A stretch of 64,000 bases of DNA from Nannochloropsis salina CCMP1776 (Eukaryota; Sar; Eustigmatophyceae; Eustigmatales; Monodopsidaceae). Position 1 is the first letter of the stretch, and the number at the start of each line of letters is the position of its first letter. The notes under the pieces are model-generated. The model did no database searches. It had not been told where the DNA came from and was given only the letters and a program-made list of their open reading frames with translations. The translations under genes were made by a program, and so were the position numbers. This document shows positions 9,572 through 21,136 of the stretch, piece by piece. The stretch lies in NCBI GenBank assembly GCA_004565275.1, contig SDOX01000001.1:744001-808000 (forward strand). The letters are read 5' to 3'.

Positions 9572-11566
9572 ATGCACGCCCCTGAGAATGCAGATGCTAT
9601 AGAAGGCTGCTTAATGGCAGCCTGTAAAGGCCTCGATCTAAGTGTCGCAGAATTGTGGCGCCGTGAAAATCGAAGCGGCTTGCATTTTTTATGTTTGCAT
9701 GTGACGGCATCGCCATCTGCTTTAGAATCCTACAGTTCCTACCTCCTGGGCAAGGCTGCTCAAGCTCGGAAGCATTCACTCAGTCCTCAATTATGCGAAA
9801 AAGGACTGCGACAAAAGGTTCCTCTATGGTATACGGCGGCAGAGCCGGACGCCGCCATCCACGCAACCATACCCATCAAGACGGCCATCGTCCTCCCTAC
9901 CTTCTCGTACGAAATTCAACAAGAGTTTTACGTCTTGTTCTTCTCGTTTAAACGCCTAACTCCCTCTTCATCCACCATCTCCTTTCTGCGATACCTGAGC
10001 AAGGCAACGGTGGTGGCCTGCGGAGCCTCTCTCGTCAAGTCCATCGTCGACGCGGTGCACGCCCCTGCCCTCTCGCAAGAAAAGTTAAACGAGGTGTCTG
10101 TCGTCTGCGCCAAACCCGAGTTGCCCAACATGTTCGTGCAGTGGACTGATTTGCACCATGTGGAGCGCTTGGTCGATGGCGGGACCTCCGTCGTGTACAC
10201 CGCAACCTACAACCGCCTGCCCGTCATCGTGAAGATCCTCAAGGAGGACTGTGAGCGGAACGAGCTTCGGCTCCGGGAGATCCGGGGGGAGATCGAGCTC
10301 ATGCAGTCCCTCAACCACCCAAACATCGTGCAGTACATCGCCAGTGGTTGGGAACCGCGGACATTTGTGGTCATGGAAAGGCTGGAAGGGGGCAGCTTGA
10401 ACCAACGGCTGGGGTTTGCCCCTACACACAGTGGGGTGCATCGCAACAATTTTTTCACACGGGATGTGCGGAAGGCCTTTTCCTACGAAAGCTTGTTGAA
10501 GTACGCGCTGCAAATGGCTGAGGCGCTCAAATACATGCACGATGAGGCGTTACCTGGTTATGCAGTCATGCATCGGGATTTGAAGGTGAGGCATCGAGGG
10601 AGGGAGAGAGGGAGGGAGAGGAGGGAGGGAGGGAGAGAGGGAGGGAGGGAGGGAGGTGGACAACTCATGCGCGATACTTTTCTGGTATACGGCCTGTAGT
10701 CTTGAAAAGACAGTCTTTGGCAGGTCACGTTTGACACTCTGTGCTCACACGTCTCTCTTTTCATCCGTGGGGCAGCCGGACAATGTGGGCTTCAAAGCAG
10801 ACGGGACTTTGAAGATATTGGACTTCGGCCTGGCTAAAGCGATCCCAAAGGACGAGACGGCGCGGCAGAAAGTCCGGATGACGGGGGAGACGGGCAGTAT
10901 CCGCTATATGGCTCCCGAGGTTGCGCTACACAAGCAGTACAACCAGAAGGCGGACATCTTCTCCTGGTCCTTCATCGTGTGGGAGATGGCGACGCTGACC
11001 AAGCCCTTCGAGGGCTATACCAAGCACGATTTTTTCACGAACGTGGTTAAAGGCGGGGAGAGGCCGCCCTTGAACAAGCGATGGCCGAAAGAGTTCGCGG
11101 AGCTCTTGCAGGCTTGCTGGGACACAAACCAAAACAAGCGACCAGAAATGGCGGAGGTCTGCGAGGCACTCAAGGTGGGTGGTGGTAGAGAATGGAGGTG
11201 TATGATCAAGGGGAGGTATGTGGAGGGGTTTGAAGGGATGAGATGCATGCGGCGGGGTTAGGGGGGAAAGAACAATTGTGCAGGGCTGGCAGGCTGGTGT
11301 CGGCAGGCTTCTCGTTCGAGTGGAGAAAGTATCTATTTCCAGGCTGGACAACACCGGGGATAAAGGGACCGTGGTTACGACTTGTTCGCTGCGCAAATGG
11401 TGATATGAGGTTTCTTGTTGCGAAAAGCAGCGTCGTTAGGAAAAAATTCGAGTAGCAAAGTCTCACATTTACTATCCTTACACAGGTCCTGTTGGCCGGG
11501 GTGGAAGAGCGAAGCAAGAAGGCGCGCTTCTTCCTACTTATGGATAGACGCAGCACCTGGTTCTGA
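9572..11566 (+). CDS. TKL/Raf-like protein kinase with GAF-like N-terminus
   Basis: Three exons: 9572-10585, 10776-11174 and 11486-11566 (497 residues), all phase 0. The first junction falls inside the catalytic loop and restores HRDLKPDNVGF, which strongly supports it. The kinase domain (about residues 195-475) shows a glycine-rich loop VDGGTSVVY, the VIVKIL lysine, HRDLKPDN, LDFGLAKA, the YMAPEV activation-segment end and an FSWSFIVWEMATLTKPFEGY block typical of TKL kinases. All catalytic residues are present, so it should be active. Residues 1-180 resemble a GAF-type sensor module in pattern only. The final 26-codon exon after an intron of 311 bp is supported only by phase and a good acceptor. 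The first intron holds a purine repeat. Substrates are unknown. Confidence 0.85.
10597..10657 (+). repeat. GGGA/GAGG purine microsatellite in kinase intron 1
   Basis: About 60 bases composed of GGGAGAGA and GGGA units lie within the 190-bp intron that interrupts the HRDLK catalytic loop of the kinase gene. Confidence 0.85.
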
Positions 11567-12637
11567 TTGTCGGTCGGCCTTGCTTTTCTGGTCAACATTC
11601 TTTGTACAATCTTTCCTTTGGAATCGCTTGTCTTCATCTCTGTCCAGGTCAAGCCTCCCAAATGCCGATGCATACCTCCCAATCCACCTCCGAGACGGCC
11701 ACTCCCTTTCGATTAGAAATCCTCGAGCACGCCGTAAGTTCTTCGACAGGAGCATACCACCGGACGGTGATGCCGTTGGGAGTATGGCAATGTGTCTTAG
11801 TGGTGATTTAAAGTCATGATTGCAGGGGTATTGATGTAAGAAGTTGGCTAATTCCTGGTATGATCCATTTTTGCCTTACCTCCCTCGTTTCTATTTTCCC
11901 CAGCAACATTTCTCTTCCGACGATAAGGGTAGGGGGTCATGTATAGTATCTTTGCATAGAGGTAGACCAAGCTGGAAGCGACGCCCGTGCTGGTGGAGGG
12001 TTACGGGGTGTGCCGAGGGCTGAGAGGGAACCCGGATGAAAGGTAAGGGTGATAAGAGGGGTTCTAATCCTATATGTCAGTAATTGCATAAAATCCTGAC
12101 AATCAGCTGCTTTTCCTTTCTATTTTTCACTGGGCTCCGCAAACGGACAGCCGGGTGGCGGTGCATGCAGAGCAGGGGCTAATAAAGGTAGGCACCGAAT
12201 AAATAAAAGGTAGGAAGAGATTGGAACGGGTCAGGACAAGCATTCTGTAAGGTCTCGGATGAGTGGACTCCGTTAAAAATGCCAAATAAATGCTTGGTCT
12301 TAATCCCCACGCAAGATGGGGGTAATAATAGTCGGCACCCGGAAAAGAGAGGGGCGGTGTGGACAGCGACGATGCAAGTGAATGTCTGTATTTAATTGGA
12401 CACTTCGCTATTCATATCTGAATAGCCTTAGGCCCTTAAAGAAATTGATCGCGATGTGAAAATGAAGGGATGAGACCTTGCTGGTGACTTTCCTTTTACT
12501 TTTGTGGCGAGCACGATGTACACAGCAATTGAGAGACACACATATTGAAAAGTGCGCTCTACAACGGCGAAACAGTTAAAATACAGCAAGACCTCGTACT
12601 ACCTTGTTTTTTTAAAACTCATGCCTGGTACGTATTC
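11567..12637. other. intergenic, no supported gene
   Basis: This is a long stretch of mixed composition between the convergent kinase (+) and small membrane protein (-) genes. Some short open stretches follow acceptor-like sites, for example near 11900 on + and 11935-12040 on -, but none can be assembled into a gene. Several AATAAA-like hexamers lie between about 12180 and 12290. Confidence 0.4.
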
Positions 12638-12955
12638 TCACGGTGCGGAAGGCTTTTCGCCGTCGGTTGGAGGTTGCGCTGCCCGCGCCTTCGTCTTGCC
12701 CTTGACACGTTCATTCCACTTGGCAGCTTCCTCACTGGTGAACCTCGTGTCTGTTTCCTTTTTCTGGTCCCTGAAGATATTGTATAGAGACAGTAAGCTT
12801 CCAGTAGCGAGCACCTCCCATCGTGCCGTAGGTTGTCTCGACCAGTAGGCAACACATGCTTACCAGTACGTCCAAGCTACGAGCCCCACAATTGCCACAC
12901 CCCAAGCGGCCATACGATAGGCTGGGCTAGAGGATGGCTGGTTCTTAAAAAACAT
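12638..12955 (-). CDS. small single-pass membrane protein, two exons
   Basis: Exons are 12955-12864 and 12770-12638, joined by a 93-bp GTAAGC...CTTCAG intron in phase 2, giving 74 residues. An in-frame TGA lies just upstream of the ATG, so this start is firm if the frame is real. Residues 1-13 are polar (MFFKNQPSSSPAY). Residues 14-31 form one hydrophobic helix (MAAWGVAIVGLVAWTYW). The remainder is a highly charged soluble tail with EEAAKWNERVKGKTKA and a Pro-rich end. The size and layout resemble small organelle-membrane accessory subunits, but I recognise no family. Neither exon is visible as a long ORF. The clean splice sites, sensible topology and natural composition argue for a real gene. 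Confidence 0.62.
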
Positions 12956-13603
12956 TTTTGGTCGATGTGTTTTGGATCAGACTACTGCAGTTGACCTTGA
13001 AAAGGGAAAATTGGGGGCTGGGAGGTTTATTCGGTCGAACGTCTTGTACGATCATTCGACAATTCCAAGCGTGAAAGGCCGTGCACTTGAAGTAAGACAG
13101 CCATGCAAAGTATTCATCCAGAAATGTCTCTTCAGAGTCGAGCGCGCCTTTTTTCCTGTACCACGGGGGATAAGTCCCATGGCCAGCATTTACCTCGCCA
13201 GAAGTCATCATCTGCTGATTTGGCTAGCCGTTACTTTCTCACCCCTTGTAGGGTTATTTTGGGATTAAAAAAATAGCACAATGTACCACTTCAGGGTATC
13301 TTTATGTCTTGTATGTCGAGATAGGGCGGCAGTCAAATGCCAGACGAAAATCATGATTGCAGGCGCAATTCATATGTAAACATTTAGTGAAGGAGAAGCA
13401 TTGGTAACATATACGAAATGAGAAATTGTTTTATCTCGATTTTGCTTTCTCTTACCTATGGACAGGCTTCCTTCGCACAAGTCTTAATTTTCAATGACAT
13501 TTGACTACTTTTGGTCCAGGTTCCACATTTTAGTCAGTTCATGATATTTTCCCCAAAACCTCCTCACCGATATCCCACTAAAGCTTTACTTTAAAGCGTC
13601 CGC
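12956..13603. other. intergenic, AT-richer
   Basis: This lies between the small membrane protein start and the 3' end of the transporter gene, both on the - strand. It contains an 88-codon frame on the - strand (13211-12945) that overlaps the ATG of the small gene and looks like leader sequence. I see no other feature. Confidence 0.4.
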
Positions 13604-16600
13604 TCAGTTCTTACCGGTACCTTTGATAGCCACTGGCGTTCTCAATTCTCCTTGGTCCTCGCGGCACTTCAACAATAGCGTCACGTCTGCAAAATCACTG
13701 ATCGCATAAGAAGATGCCAAGGCTATACTCTTGATCACAGCAAAGATCAGTACACACGCCAGTTTTGAATTATCTTTTGCCAATTCCACAAGACGAGGAC
13801 GCGTCAGGAAATAAACGACACAAGGCGTTGTTGCCATCGCTGTAAAGATCTGTGGCCTCTTCAGGAAGAAACCCAACTCTCCAACAGTCCCACCCGCACT
13901 AATCTTTTGCAAACGTTGCTGCTGCCGTTGCCCAAGACCTCTGTTATCAGAGATGGTAGGAGCTCGCAGTTCAATCACACCTTTCCGAATAAAGTACAGC
14001 TTGTCGCTGGCTTCTCCGCCAGCAAATAAACATTCTCCCGGTTGAAAAGATGCCTCCTCGAAATACTGAGCCAGAACCCGATGCGGCTGATGATTCACCT
14101 TCGCGTCTGCGCCCCTCTCTCCGTCGTCAGTATCTATCCCTTCTTCCACCGCCACTTCCAAATAATCAGCCAGGATTGATTCCAAATCCAAAGCCTTTTG
14201 TGCCTCGAAGAGCAGCTTGTCCCTCCTGCTACACTTAGGGGCGCGACGACTCAACCTACGGGAACGGCGCACGGCGGCGTAGAAGGAGGGGTGCCTGGAG
14301 AGACCTATGAGGTCTGCATCTGAGAGTTCCGCGGCCGACTGCAGAAGTTCTTCTTCGCAATACTCCAACGCCTCGTCCACGCTGTCGAAAACAGAGTCCT
14401 CTTCGTCCAACACGCCATGCCCGCGGAGAAGTCGCTCAATCACAGGCCCGGGCGAGGCAAAGATCAGACGGATGTGCGCTCCTTTCAACAGGGACTTGAG
14501 CATGAGGAAACAAGAGCGTGCAGCCGTGGCATCTATGCCAACGACTTGGCTAAAGTCAAAAATCAGCCAGCGGATTCGATTCTGCGGGACGGTGGAACCA
14601 GAGGCTTGAGCAGGGGAAGAAGGAAAAGAGACCTTTCGCGCACTCGAAGGAGGAGGACACGGGAGCGACGGAGCAACTGTTGCCATCCGGCTTTCACGGT
14701 CAATAGACCCCCGGCTGCAGCTGCGACAGTCGGCCTGGCCAAATTCGACGTGTCTGTCGTCTTCGCTCCACTCTCGCAAATAAAAATCAACTAATTCACT
14801 ACTCTGGTTCCCGACATGGCTTTTCGTACCGTCTCCACGACATTCGGCCGCCGCCAACGCTGCCGACAGGGAGGACGAGGAAGTGCGACTATGCGAACGG
14901 TCTGTTGTGGACCCGCGATGCTCCTCCAACTCCATTTCACTTCGTTCTTGCTCACTCACGCGTGCTTGCTGCCGCCTCGACACGGCTGGGGAAGATGGCG
15001 CGGAGCGGGAGGTTGCATCCGGAGAACTTTCCGCCGAGGGAGACAAAAAGTTTTCCAAAGAATCCATAAAATCTTGCGCCGTGTCATAGGATACGGCCAT
15101 GCCTGAGCACTGCGATGGCGCATGGTGCTGGCTGACGTGGCTGTGATCACAGGATAGCAATGGAGCGGCCTCAGACCCTATCTCATCTTGTAGCGGGGAG
15201 TCACGGCCCATCTCTCGCCCACACATCCAGGGGCCGCTCCTGTCTCGCGCCTCTTCTCTCGGACGCCCCCGCGCGGACTCATGTGGTTCATTGAGGCCCT
15301 GGCACCCCTCGTCTCGCATCGTCCAATCCTCCTCCTCAGAATCCTCCCCCTCCCCTAATTCCTCCTCGGCACTGTCCCGCCTCCACGAAAGCGCGGAACC
15401 GGATGATGCGTTCCCCTTGGTCTCCACCCAGACCCCACCCCGATGGTAGACAGGCGTAAGTACGTCAGGGACACAGGAGGAAGCGCTCGCTTCTCCGATG
15501 GGGCCCGACCCGCCCAGGCTACGTCCATTCGACTGCGAAACGATACCCGGAAATCCACCGCGCCCACTGGCAGAGCTGGTCAGCTGCTGCGGCTTGGTAT
15601 GCCCCGGCCCTTCTTCTGCGTCCCTCCCGCCTTTTTCCCGTTTCCCATTGACGACTGGAAACTCCCCGACTGGCTTGGCTTCGTTTCTGTCCCGACCGAC
15701 AACGTCAGGGACAAGCCGGGGGGTGGAGCGGACGCGGCCCAGGAAGGGGTTGGGTCGACCTGTGCAAGGAGGGGCGGAGGCCGCGATGGAGGATTTGCCC
15801 TGTCTCTCTCGGCGGGCCTTAGGGCCTGTCCGCTCGCCGCTTCCCCGGAAAAGCATCGCGGCCGAGGTGGAGGAGAACGGTAGGGGGCCCATTGCCTCCG
15901 CCCCATCCGGCCCTACTCCCCCTTCTCCTCCAATGTCCGCCTCTGCTTCCTCCTCTTCCTCCCTTTCCCCGGTCTCGGGCAAGCCACTTGCGTGCCCTGC
16001 CAGCACGTTCTCCTTGATCTCGTTCAAAATTTTCACCGCAGACCCGAAGAACACGTAACCCCTCAGGCTCAACGTGATGATTTTGTCCGTGTTCGCGCTC
16101 AAAATCGCCCTTTCCTCAAACGTCCGGACCACGCTGCTGTGCCGGACCCGCGGGTGCAGGACGACGGGGGCCTCGGCGTAGGAGACGGTGAACGCGACCA
16201 TGGCAAGCACGACCCCAACGCCCATGCCCACCTCGATGTTCGTGACCTGAATGGCCAGGAAAGTGGCGACCGTCACCGCGTATTCGGGCGCCATCATCTT
16301 CTTCCGAGACATCCACAGCCACTCCAGCATCAGGTCCGTACCGATGAGGACCAGAAGGCCCCCGAAAAAAAATCGGGGGACGAAGGCAATGAGGGAGACG
16401 GGGAGGAGGAAGGCGAGGAATTCAATCGAGGCAATCGTCGCGGAGCAGACTCGGGTGGTGATGCCCCTGCGTAGATTGAAGATTGTTTGGCTGAATATGT
16501 AGGACCCCGTGAACCCGCCCGTCAGGCCACTGACCAGGTTGGAAAGTCCGATCATCTGCAGTTCGTAGTCGTACTCCAAGGGCTGCTTCTTCTCCATCTC

Positions 16601-17878
16601 GATCGCGGTCACGTCCAGGCTGCTCGAAAACGCCACCACCAGGGTCAGCGCTACCCAGGAGGGAACGAGCAAGGGCACCGTCTCCCAGCGTACCAGCCGG
16701 ACGTCGAGCAGCTCCCACGCCTCGTAGAAGGGCGTGGGGGGCACGGGCGGGGCCACCCACCCCATCGACTGGGCCTGGGAGAGGTCAAGGCCCCTGGAGA
16801 AGAGGACCAGGTAGAAGACGACCACGGAGAGACCCAGGGTTCCCGGCAGGGTGAGGACATGGTGGACGTAGCGGAGGGCGACGAACATGCCGATGCCCAG
16901 CAGGATACCCGGAGCGATTTTGAAGAGGTCCTCTCGGGTACCCAGGTCCCCCCAGTCGGCGACGCTGTCGATTTGGGTCTCCGTCATGAAGGACAAGCCT
17001 GCCATGGTGAGGAGATAGAAGACAGGAGCAGGGAGCACGATGAGATCAGTGATGATTATTGTGACAGCAGAGAGAACGGTCTAAGGCCAGGAAAGGGGGG
17101 GGGGGGGGGGGTCAAGGGGAAATCGTCGTCCTGTACACACACCCCGCCATCCCTCTGCCTGCCAAACGCACCTGCATTGAAGGCAAAGAGTCCAATGAAA
17201 GCCAAATACCCCGAGACGGCTGCCATCGGGACGTAGGTGACGATGGAGGCCAGCCGGAGCCGCCCGATCCCAATGAGGCAGAGGCCGACGGTGGCGGTCG
17301 CAAGGGAGAGGAGGACCAGGGTGGTGGAGAGAAGGATCGCATCCGAGAGCTGATGCTTTCGACAGTAGTCAGCCAGTATGCTGGCCATGGAGGAGAGGAA
17401 GATGAGCCCCGCGTCCTGTTAAGAGGAGGGGAGGACGATCAGACGGAAGTGCTACCTCCACGGCCTCCCGCCTCCAGAGACTTACCTGAACTTGTCCTAC
17501 GGCGAAAGGCATACTGGACAGGGCAACAAAGACTGTGGCATGGACAGCGCTGCTGAGGAGGACCAGGCGGACGAGGACGGGAAGGTAAGGTGCGAAGGCT
17601 TCGTGTTGAAAAATGATAGTGCTGAAGGAGATAGAGGCGGGCAAGCAAATAGAAGCGTTGATGAGACCGTACAAGACGCCTTGGAGCCACTCTTCTAAAG
17701 TTATACCACCCTTTCTTTTCTTTCTGGGCTTTCTTCCTGTCGACCGTGGCCGCTCCTCTCCCAGCTCCCGGGCCTTCCCGTCGGAACCTCGCATGCCCGT
17801 GGACGCGTGCTCGTCAATAGACCCATATATGGAGGATGATGCTGCTGCTGGGGCTGTTCTTGGTCTTGTTCTAGACAT
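13604..17878 (-). CDS. SulP-family transporter with split STAS and cNMP-binding domains
   Basis: Exons are 17878-17486, 17415-17172 and 16998-13604 (1343 residues from the ATG at 17878). The frame stays open upstream to about 18013 without an ATG, so a further 5' exon is possible. Splice phases are 0 and 1. The second junction restores FNAGLSFMTE, the SulP motif after the YLAFIG helix. The transporter core carries the SulP features EYDYELQMIGLSNLVSGLTG and the region GITTRVCSATIASIEFLAF. The STAS domain starts at ILSANTDKIITLSLRGYVFFG, is interrupted by a low-complexity segment encoded at about 14590-15990, and resumes at RIRWLIFDFSQVVGIDATAA. A cyclic-nucleotide-binding fold follows (FQPGECLFAGGEASDKLYFI and GTVGELGFFLKRPQ). 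The nearest known architecture is the fungal/protist SulP-STAS-cNMP type (yeast Vsb1-like, vacuolar). The substrate anion or amino acid cannot be decided. Confidence 0.85.
17095..17111 (+). repeat. 17-base G homopolymer
   Basis: A run of 17 G bases lies inside intron 2 of the SulP-like gene, where it reads as a C tract in the transcript. Its length should be treated as uncertain in any assembly. Confidence 0.9.
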
Positions 17879-18594
17879 GTACAACTTTATAAAAGCTTGC
17901 ACGCGGGTGGTTACGTCCCGTATGTGGTTTATTTGAAACCAGTAATAATCCGGAAGCAGGGCGCGTACGACTTCCACAAGTCGATGTTCCCGGGCACAGT
18001 CGCTTAAATTCAAAAAGAGGAAGGGGAGATAAGGCCTGGTTCTGAGTGCTGGAAACTGCTACGTCCTCAAAGTGGTATGGACTCAGAGTGCGCACGCCTA
18101 GAGTCAAACCACATCAATGGTGAGTGAGAGACGTACGCTGCTCGATCCGATAGACATCCCTATTCAACTCCGTAAAAAAAATCAAGTCATCCGCCATCTG
18201 CGTGGGCTGCGGTCACTTCTACATTTTCAAGACTTCTAAGAGCACGCCTTAAGCGGCGGAGAATGCCCTTGAGACGAAGCGCGTGAAAATATTGTGTATC
18301 AAAGTGCTGGCAGACTCACCTCCCGACCCCGCCCCCCTCCGACTCGGAGTCGCCGTCGTGGGCGACCGGCCTCGCTCATTCGCATGAAAACCCCCACATG
18401 GAATACACCCCTGTGCCAAGCCGAGGAGTTGAGCGGGGATTATGCATTTACAAGGTTTTGACAAGTTCGTTGACCTCGTCGTCTTTTCTGTTTGGTGGGG
18501 CAACCTGGGACCGAACACAGCATGCACACACTCACACCGGTCGACAGATACACATAACCACCTGGCTATTGTTTTTGTCCGCCCTTTGCACTTT
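17879..18594. promoter_or_regulatory. divergent intergenic region of transporter and HAD genes
   Basis: These 0.7 kb separate the 5' ends of the SulP-like gene (-) and the HAD gene (+), so they must hold both promoters and perhaps a 5' exon of the transporter. On the - strand a TTATAAAG sequence lies about 10 bases before the transporter ATG, too close for a classical TATA box. I see no other defined element. Confidence 0.4.
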
Positions 18595-20420
18595 ATGATG
18601 CTGTCTCTTCGAGCGGCGGGCATCTTGAGGGCCGGACCTGCTACCGCCCGTGCTGCCCAGCTACGAAAATTGGCCAGTGTTAGAGCCAAGTGCCGTCCAC
18701 GCAAATTATCTTCTGCCGCGACGTCTGCATCCCCGGTCCCATTTGCTGTCGCCTTTGACATTGACGGCGTGCTTGTCCGAGGGGGGAATCAAATTCCAGG
18801 GGCAGGGCGGGTGCTGGAGTACCTGGTGGAAGCACAAAGCAACCCGAACGTGGCTCGACGCGTTCCTTTTGTGTTTTTGACGAATGGAGGGGGATGCATG
18901 GAGGACGCCAAGGCCCACGAAATGAGCGACGTATTTTTCCCTGAGTTGCCTGTCCCCATCCGACCGAGTCAGGTGCGTTCAGGGGAGAAGGAAAGGGTAT
19001 GGGAAAGAGCGAGGAGAGAAACTAAAGAACATCAGTGGGGCAAGTGAGAAAGAGTGGCAATTTTTTCAGCTTAGGCGATCTGTACTTGCTGTCCTCTGAC
19101 CCGAAGCGCTCTCCAACATCTCCAGGTCATGCTCTCCCACACGCCCATGAAATCCCTTCTCCCTCTTTACAAAGATAAACAAATACTTGCGCTTGGGTCC
19201 AAAGACTACGCGGCCGTGTGCCGTGCCTACGGCTTTCAGCACGTGGTCACGGTGGAGGATGTCCTCCATGCGCATCCGGAGCTCTACCCGTTCAAAACCT
19301 ACCATAAGCGGCACGATTTGCACACAGACCCGTTTGCAGGTGCGTGGGTCGAGGATATGACCCTATCTGTTTCCTTTCGGCGTGGGGTACAATGGCTCGC
19401 CACATGTCTGCGATCACTCTTCCCCTCTTTTGTCCTGACGCTCTTCTCTTGTCTCTCATGCTCACCTGTGAATCCCTACTACCCGACACCTCCCCCCCTT
19501 TGCCCGCTTTTCATCGTGCCCTCACAGCCGTCTTCATCCTCCACGATCCCGTGGATTGGGCCCCTGAGATCCAGGTTTTGTGCGACGTGTTCGAAGGCGG
19601 GAGGCTCGTGGGCGAGAACCCGGCGAGCTCCGGCAAACACTCCCACATCCCAATTTACTCCTCCAATTCGGACCTAGTCTTTAGCAGCGGCTATGCCGTG
19701 CCTCGGCTGGCGCAAGGGGCGTTTTTGGCGGCCTGGGAGGCAGTTTATCGCGCCTGTTACGGTGGAAAGGGCATAGGTAGGATACGCGTGGGCACGGAAG
19801 GCGTTGCCAGCGCTGGCAATAGACAGGAGAAATAAAGAGGGAATAATGAACTCTGACAGAGGGAAGTGGGGCGAGGCAGGTTCGACCCCATCCTGTTTTA
19901 GGAACACTAAGTACCCTTGGCCATGCCTCTCCTCTCTTGCTTGCTCAGAAATAAACCGCTTCGGGAAGCCCTGGGAGAGCAGCTACCGGCACGCGGAGAA
20001 AATGCTGGTGCACGAGGCTCGGCTCTTGGGTCTGACAGGGGAGGACTTGCCCCCTCACAAGCCGCATGAGCACAAGCACTACCCCATCCAGCGGGTGTAC
20101 GCGGTGGGGGACAATCCACTGAGTGACGTGGACGGTGCGCGGGAAAGGGTGTAAGGGGAAGGGATGCTGGCGGGGATACCACGCTGTATGTGTGACTTAA
20201 TTCTTTGAAAAATCATAAGAATTGACAATTTCCACGCCTGTCTCTTGTCATATCCATAACAGGCGCCAATCGTGCCGACGGACATCATTGCGAGTGGGTT
20301 TCCATCCTGGTCGAGACAGGGGTTTACAAAGAGGGCATGCCACACGCTGCCAAGCACGTAGTGGCGGATGTTACAGAGGCTTTCCGGCTGATATTGGAGT
20401 TAGAGGGATACGAGATTTAA
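18595..20420 (+). CDS. HAD-superfamily hydrolase, HDHD5/CECR5 type
   Basis: Five exons: 18595-18972, 19126-19339, 19528-19776, 19949-20134 and 20263-20420 (394 residues). All junctions are GT-AG with matching phases (0,1,1,1). HAD motif I is AFDIDGVL (near residue 60), motif II is FLTNGGG, and the family blocks VMLSHTPMK, ILHDPVDWAPEIQ and EINRFGKPW are present. The last junction restores VGDNPLSDVDGAN, HAD motif IV, followed by WVSILVETGVY. This matches the CECR5/HDHD5 branch of class IIA HAD phosphatases, found in mitochondria of animals and fungi. The first 45 residues are Arg/Ala/Ser-rich with almost no acid, consistent with an organelle targeting peptide. The substrate of the family is not established. 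The catalytic Asp pair (DID) is intact. Confidence 0.9.
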
Positions 20421-21136
20421 ACATACGCCTTAAGGGGCGGGAGAGGGTTGCGTGTTAACAGATGGAGTGCATAAAAGGATGGGACACGAGGGAAGTCTTC
20501 GACGAGAAGAAAGAAAATTTGGTCTTTTTTGCGTGCGTTGCTACATATGCCTTTTGAAAAAGTGAATACGAGTCATTGATTACATTGAACCGAATGCATA
20601 CTTTCGTGACTTCTCGTGTTGATGGTCACCCTGATCTCACGCACCCGAGAGCTCTCTGACACGAATCAACGGAAAGAAAAAGTTGGTTTTGGAATGCCTT
20701 CCGTTATCCCCGAACCTTGAAAACATGGTTCGGGGTTAGGGTTAGGGTAAGTATTAACCAACCAACATCCTTTAGTCTCAGTACTCCTAGTGTCCCGCCC
20801 CTCTCCAAACCAGCTTACTTCCTCGGTACGTAACACGGGACGTATTATGCATCCATCTAACCTCCCCGCTCCGCCTGCGTATATGGGTGCTTGCACGCGT
20901 TCCGACCGTCGCCGGTCTTCGGTATTTGGTCGCACCGGATTCACAACCATTGGCCCAGGCCTGAATTCTAAGCCATCTCCCCGCCTTGTACGTCTTGGAA
21001 ACCCTGGACGCTCCCTCGCCCACTCGCTTTTTCTGGCGTGACGGCCAGTAGTGGAGTCGCGGGGGGGCTGTCGGCGACAGTGACGATTGTGTGTCAGCAT
21101 GCAGTCAACGATGTCAAGCAACCCAGAGCCGACGGT
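20421..21136. other. intergenic with interstitial telomere motif
   Basis: This lies between tandem + strand genes. It contains the short TTAGGG repeat listed separately. No coding exon is recognised. Confidence 0.4.
20733..20747 (+). repeat. interstitial telomere-like motif, GGG(TTAGGG)2
   Basis: GGGTTAGGGTTAGGG is read directly on the + strand. It is too short to be a relic chromosome end on its own. A matching motif in the opposite orientation lies at 34737-34750. Confidence 0.85.

Noticed and set aside
10597-10657. Purine repeat read as coding (extension of kinase exon 1)
   Set aside because: Reading through gives a run of Arg/Glu/Gly and loses the HRDLKPDN motif that splicing restores.
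17081-17142. Alternative SulP intron 2 ending at 17081
   Set aside because: It keeps frame but places an unrelated segment in the SulP motif. The donor at 17171 with the acceptor at 16999 restores FNAGLSFMTE.
17879-18013. Upstream open stretch of the SulP-like exon 1
   Set aside because: It begins with TTG, not ATG. It may be part of another exon but cannot be used as a start.
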